Below are positions 7,498 to 8,751 of a stretch of 8,751 nt of DNA, in pieces. Position numbers and translations under genes: made by a program. The notes under the pieces were generated by a model. That model was not told where the DNA came from. It ran no database searches and worked only from the letters and a program-made list of their open reading frames with translations. Source of the DNA: DASPMP01 sp035248725 (GTDB lineage Bacteria > Gemmatimonadota > Gemmatimonadetes > Gemmatimonadales > Gemmatimonadaceae). The stretch is taken from contig DATFHG010000096.1 of assembly GCA_035248725.1 (NCBI GenBank), positions 1 through 8,751 on the forward strand, in the 5' to 3' direction. The stretch's first letter is position 1. Each line of letters opens with the position of its first letter.

Positions 7498-7526
7498 GTG
7501 ACGACAGCCCATCGCGGGACTACACT
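7498..7526 (+). promoter_or_regulatory. Possible sigma-70-like promoter of the serine hydrolase operon
   Basis: GTGACG (7498-7503) and TACACT (7521-7526) each match four of six consensus positions with 17 bases between them. Transcription would start near 7533 and leave a leader of about 18 bases before the ATG at 7551. The 129-base gap between two divergent genes must hold promoters for both. No equally good candidate was seen for the minus-strand gene. This is a by-eye match in GC-rich DNA. Confidence 0.3.
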
Positions 7527-7550
7527 TGGGCACTCATCCACCGGACGCGG

Positions 7551-8423
7551 ATGCTCCACCTTCTCCTGCTCGTAACGCTGGCTGCTCCTCGGGACTCGCT
7601 GCGCTCCCTCATCGAGGCACGCATCGCCAGAGTCCCGGGCGCGATCGTGGCAGTCTCTCTTCGCGATCTTGGAGGACGCGATTCGCTGGACATCAACGCC
7701 GACGATTCATTCCACGCGGCGTCGACGATGAAAGTGCCGGTGATGATCGAGCTCTTTCGTCAGGCGGAGAAGGGTTGGATCTCGCTCGACCAGCCCATCC
7801 TCCTGGTCAACCAGTTCGGCTCGATCGTGGACGGATCGCCCTTCTCCGTGGACGCGGGCGACGACTCCGACTCCCTGATGTACACCCGCGTCGGGGAGCG
7901 CGTGCCCGTGCGGGAGCTGCTCGATCACATGATCACGCGCTCGAGCAACCTGGCGACCAACGCGCTCATCGCTCTCGTCGGCGCCGAGCGCGCCAATGGC
8001 ACGGCGCACGAGCTCGGCGCGCGCAACATCAAGGTGCTGCGCGGTGTGGAGGACCAGAAGGCGTTCGACGCGGGGCTGAGCAACACCACGACATCGCGCG
8101 ACCTGGCCACGCTGATGCTCGCGATCGAGACCAATCGCGCCGCGTCGCGCGCGAGCTGCACCGCGATGCGCGACATCCTCCTGCACCAGGAGTTCAACGA
8201 CGAGATCCCCGCCGGCCTGCCACCGGGTACGCCCGTGGCGCACAAGACTGGCTGGATCACAGGTGTGCTGCACGACGCCGCGATCGTGTATCCGCGCGCG
8301 CGCGCGGCGTACGTCCTCGTCGTCCTCACGCGCAACATCCCGGACGAGAACGTGGCGCGGGCGCTGATCGCCGACGTCTCGCGCCTCGTGTACTTCGATC
8401 TCACCCATCCGCCCAAGAGATGA
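7551..8423 (+). CDS. Exported serine hydrolase of the class A beta-lactamase / penicillin-binding protein fold
   Basis: The product is 290 residues, the normal length for a class A beta-lactamase-like domain (Beta-lactamase2). A short hydrophobic N-terminus (MLHLLLLVTLAA) suggests export. The active-site motifs are in order: STMK with nucleophile Ser58 and Lys61, then SSN at 131-133 in place of the usual SDN, then HKTG with Lys232-Thr233-Gly234. The omega-loop region (about 164-185, RGVEDQKAFDAGLSNTTTSRD) lacks the ExxLN motif that carries the deacylating Glu of true class A lactamases. Glu167 is nearby but out of pattern. The protein may therefore be a D,D-peptidase or esterase-like member rather than a resistance enzyme. 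The ATG at 7551 is the first suitable start after the divergent gene; only a weak GGACGCGG precedes it. The stop overlaps the next gene's start (ATGA), indicating translational coupling. Confidence 0.87.
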   Translation: MLHLLLLVTLAAPRDSLRSLIEARIARVPGAIVAVSLRDLGGRDSLDINADDSFHAASTMKVPVMIELFRQAEKGWISLDQPILLVNQFGSIVDGSPFSVDAGDDSDSLMYTRVGERVPVRELLDHMITRSSNLATNALIALVGAERANGTAHELGARNIKVLRGVEDQKAFDAGLSNTTTSRDLATLMLAIETNRAASRASCTAMRDILLHQEFNDEIPAGLPPGTPVAHKTGWITGVLHDAAIVYPRARAAYVLVVLTRNIPDENVARALIADVSRLVYFDLTHPPKR

Positions 8424-8751
8424 CTTTCCTCGTCGCGTTCGCCGCCGGCCTGCTCCGCGCGGCATCTCCCTCCGATACCACGCCGCCGTCGCCGCCGGTC
8501 ACGCGCAACGTCGTGCTGGTCGTCGTCGACGGGGTCCGCTGGCAGGACGTGTTTCGCGGCCCGGATTCCACGCTGATGTTCGGCAATCCCGATGTGGTTG
8601 GTGGCGACACCGCGGGTATTCGCCGCAAATACTGGCGCGCCACGCCAACCGAGCGCCGCTCGGCAGTGATGCCGTTCCTGTGGGGCACCGTGGCGAAATC
8701 GGGCGAGATCTTCGGCAATCGCGACCTGGGGAGCCGAGCGGACGTCACCAA
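8420..8751 (+). CDS. Alkaline phosphatase superfamily enzyme, N-terminal part, 3' partial
   Basis: The ATG at 8420 overlaps the preceding stop in ATGA, so the two genes are probably co-translated. The 110 complete codons open with a hydrophobic stretch (MTFLVAFAAGLL, signal-like), then a Pro/Ser/Thr linker. NVVLVVVDGVRWQDVF (30-45) follows, a first beta strand ending in a metal-binding Asp (Asp37), as in alkaline phosphatase, sulfatase and phosphopentomutase-type enzymes. Further on are RRKYWR (68-73), TERRSAVMPFLWGTVA (77-92) and IFGNRDLGS (97-105), a combination seen in bacterial AP-superfamily proteins of unknown substrate. The catalytic Thr or Ser and the remaining metal ligands would lie just past the window end, so activity cannot be checked. 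Only a weak AAGAG precedes the start, which fits coupling to the upstream gene. Confidence 0.78.
   Translation, partial: MTFLVAFAAGLLRAASPSDTTPPSPPVTRNVVLVVVDGVRWQDVFRGPDSTLMFGNPDVVGGDTAGIRRKYWRATPTERRSAVMPFLWGTVAKSGEIFGNRDLGSRADVT

Noticed and set aside
5673..7550. Open frame of about 626 codons on the + strand, continuous with the serine hydrolase and antisense to the Asp-box gene
   Set aside because: It is Arg/Val/Asp-rich with no recognisable domain, and lies entirely opposite a gene with clear repeats. Such open antisense frames are expected at this GC content. The hydrolase begins at 7551.
7422..7559. N-terminal extension of the Asp-box protein to 7559
   Set aside because: It would overlap the divergent gene's start and displace a clear signal peptide by 46 residues.
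8401..8751. Minus-strand open frame at the right edge
   Set aside because: It is antisense to the alkaline-phosphatase-like gene, which has recognisable motifs and an ATGA-coupled start.

Overview
The window is GC-rich, densely packed bacterial DNA. Organism (inference, not tested): most likely a member of Gemmatimonadota or a related soil phylum. The clues are a very large secreted Asp-box (BNR/sortilin-like) protein, an exported serine hydrolase followed by an alkaline-phosphatase-fold enzyme, an exported two-domain rhodanese, and a Ku-less LIG-POL type LigD. No phage, transposase, CRISPR, tRNA or rRNA gene was seen.

Layout from left to right. Bases 1-145 are the 3' end of a + strand gene, probably a subtilisin-type (S8) protease. 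A 212-base intergenic region follows, mostly filled by a nested palindromic repeat (164-300). The core of that repeat is a convincing intrinsic terminator (214-260). Next is an exported two-domain sulfurtransferase (358-1260, +). It converges with a membrane-anchored protein resembling the RMD1/YagE (DUF155) family (1268-2386, -), leaving only 7 bases between the stop codons. That gene is divergent, by 37 bases, from a 613-residue LigD-type DNA ligase/polymerase (2424-4265, +). The ligase converges, 6 bases apart, with a 1049-residue secreted Asp-box repeat protein (4272-7421, -). A 129-base divergent intergenic region leads to a serine hydrolase of the class A beta-lactamase/PBP fold (7551-8423, +). 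Its stop overlaps the start of an alkaline-phosphatase-superfamily enzyme (8420-8751, +), which is cut by the window end.

How the genes relate. Only 7551-8423 and 8420-8751 look like a true operon (ATGA overlap). The others alternate strand and are separate transcription units. Five of the seven products appear to be exported or envelope-associated. The exception with a clear intracellular role is LigD, which would act in end joining or gap filling, but no Ku gene is in the window. Most other long open frames, including an open stretch of about 626 codons antisense to the Asp-box gene, are high-GC shadow frames and are not annotated.

No clearly new multi-gene system was found. The items most worth a second look are the 137-base nested palindrome that carries a terminator, the LigD lacking a phosphoesterase domain with its tightly divergent membrane-protein partner, and the coupled hydrolase/phosphatase pair.
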